A stretch of DNA of 6,870 nucleotides from CAZKCK01 sp964552325. Lineage in GTDB: Bacteria; Bacteroidota; Bacteroidia; Bacteroidales; TTA-H9. This document shows, one piece after another, positions 6,154 through 6,870 of the stretch. The translations under genes and the position numbers were made by a program. The notes beneath the pieces were generated by a model. That model saw only the letters and a program-made list of their open reading frames with translations, searched no databases and had not been told where the DNA came from. The DNA lies in assembly GCA_964552325.1 (NCBI GenBank), contig CAZKHA010000180.1, forward strand, positions 1 through 6,870, given 5' to 3'. How positions within the stretch are numbered: the stretch's first letter is position 1; every line of letters begins with the position of its first letter.

Positions 6154-6870
6154 TTAAAACGACTTAACTACTTCTGCAATTCGGAAAATGAGGTCTTTGT
6201 CTTTTTCGATGGCATTACCTACCACTACCATGTCAGCGCCAGCTTTTAAGCTCTCATATGCCAATTCTGGTGTTCGTAAACCACCTCCAACTATCAGTGG
6301 AACTGAAATGCTGTCTTTCACGCGTTTTATCATATCAGTTGGTACCGGGTGGAGCGCGCCGCTGCCAGCATCTAAGTAGATTAGTTTTAACCCCAGCATT
6401 TCGCCTGCCATGGCTGTACACGAAGCTATGTCACTTTTGTTGGATGGAATAGGAAGTGTGTTGCTCATGTACAAGGCAGTGGTGCTATTCCCACTTTCGA
6501 TAAGCATATAGCCTGTTGGCAAGACTTCCAAACCGCTGTTTTTTAAGTAGGGTGCCGCTACCACATGCTTTCCAATTAGCATCTCGGGGTTACGCCCCGA
6601 AATTAGCGAAAGAAACAAGATCCCATCAGCCAACGGGTTAATTTGCAATGTACTGCCTGGGAAAATGATCTTTGGAACAGCTGTATATCTGGCTAAGGTT
6701 CTGAGGCATACTTCAAGACGGTCGTGCGTAAGCAAGCTCCCGCCCACAAACAAATAATCAACACCAGCCTCACCAGCCAAAATAGCTAATGACTCAAAAT
6801 GCTGTTCATGATGTTTGTCGGGGTCCACAAGAACGGCAAACTGCTTTTTACCTAATGCCGCCTTGCTGCT
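6154..6870 (-). CDS. Geranylgeranylglyceryl phosphate synthase family protein (5' end cut off)
   Basis: This family transfers a polyprenyl group from its diphosphate, typically geranylgeranyl, to sn-glycerol 1-phosphate, forming the first ether bond of archaeal-type lipids; several Bacteroidota carry it. The 238 visible residues form a TIM-barrel. Using window numbering from the first visible residue, it shows FAVLVDPDK (11-19), FVGGS (41-45), FPGS (70-73), GYMLIESGNSTTA (120-132), YLDAGSGA (165-172), VGGGLRT (194-200) and VVGNAIEKD (216-224). The glycine-rich loops at the C-terminal ends of the strands bind the glycerol phosphate. The frame is open through base 6870 and reads SSKAALGKKQFAVL before the GTG at 6828, so that GTG is internal valine and the true start lies beyond the window; about 10-15 residues are missing by comparison with the family. 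The stop is 6 bases from the convergent permease stop. The prenyl donor in this organism is not known from sequence. Confidence 0.93.
   Translation of the reverse strand, partial: SSKAALGKKQFAVLVDPDKHHEQHFESLAILAGEAGVDYLFVGGSLLTHDRLEVCLRTLARYTAVPKIIFPGSTLQINPLADGILFLSLISGRNPEMLIGKHVVAAPYLKNSGLEVLPTGYMLIESGNSTTALYMSNTLPIPSNKSDIASCTAMAGEMLGLKLIYLDAGSGALHPVPTDMIKRVKDSISVPLIVGGGLRTPELAYESLKAGADMVVVGNAIEKDKDLIFRIAEVVKSF

Noticed and set aside
6826..6828. GTG as start codon of the GGGPS gene
   Set aside because: The frame stays open to the window edge and the preceding residues KKQFAVL fit the family's first beta strand, so this GTG is internal valine in the VDPDK motif.

Overview
The window looks like chromosomal DNA of a Bacteroidota bacterium, most likely of the Cytophagales or a neighbouring order; this is inference. 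The evidence is a promoter of the Bacteroidota type (TTTG, 21 bases, TACCTTTG), start codons without Shine-Dalgarno sequences, a very large orphan FtsX/MacB-type permease of the kind these genomes carry in many copies, a bacterial geranylgeranylglyceryl phosphate synthase, and a secreted outer-membrane protein/lipoprotein pair. Base composition is moderately AT-rich. No transposase, integrase, tRNA, rRNA or CRISPR array is visible.

Minus strand, 1-1885: a methionine-biosynthesis operon. From upstream to downstream it has a promoter (1878-1910), a SAM-I (S-box) riboswitch aptamer (1756-1854), an expression platform with a terminator hairpin (1681-1717) and a competing antiterminator (1699-1711 with 1746-1758), a PLP-dependent trans-sulfuration enzyme of the cystathionine gamma-synthase group (460-1605), and the first 139 codons of homoserine dehydrogenase (419 to beyond base 1). 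Homoserine dehydrogenase makes homoserine, and the trans-sulfuration enzyme uses its activated ester to make cystathionine or homocysteine. When S-adenosylmethionine is plentiful the riboswitch should stop transcription of both genes.

Minus strand, 2013-3420: two exported proteins of unknown function, an outer-membrane beta-barrel-like protein and, 22 bases downstream, a small lipoprotein. They are probably co-transcribed. A weak hairpin followed by a run of eight U lies after the lipoprotein gene.

The divergent intergenic region 3421-3711 contains a perfect 9-base tandem repeat and a probable -7 element for the rightward gene. Plus strand, 3712-6147: an 811-residue permease with two MacB/FtsX modules and no ATPase gene beside it.

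Minus strand, 6154 to beyond 6870: geranylgeranylglyceryl phosphate synthase, convergent with the permease (6 bases between the stop codons), with its 5' end cut off by the window edge.

The most informative element is the non-coding leader at 1606-1885. The riboswitch class is known, but the switch can be read base by base here, and the leader also holds an extra complement to the aptamer's P1 strand close to the start codon. I do not see clear evidence of a wholly new system.
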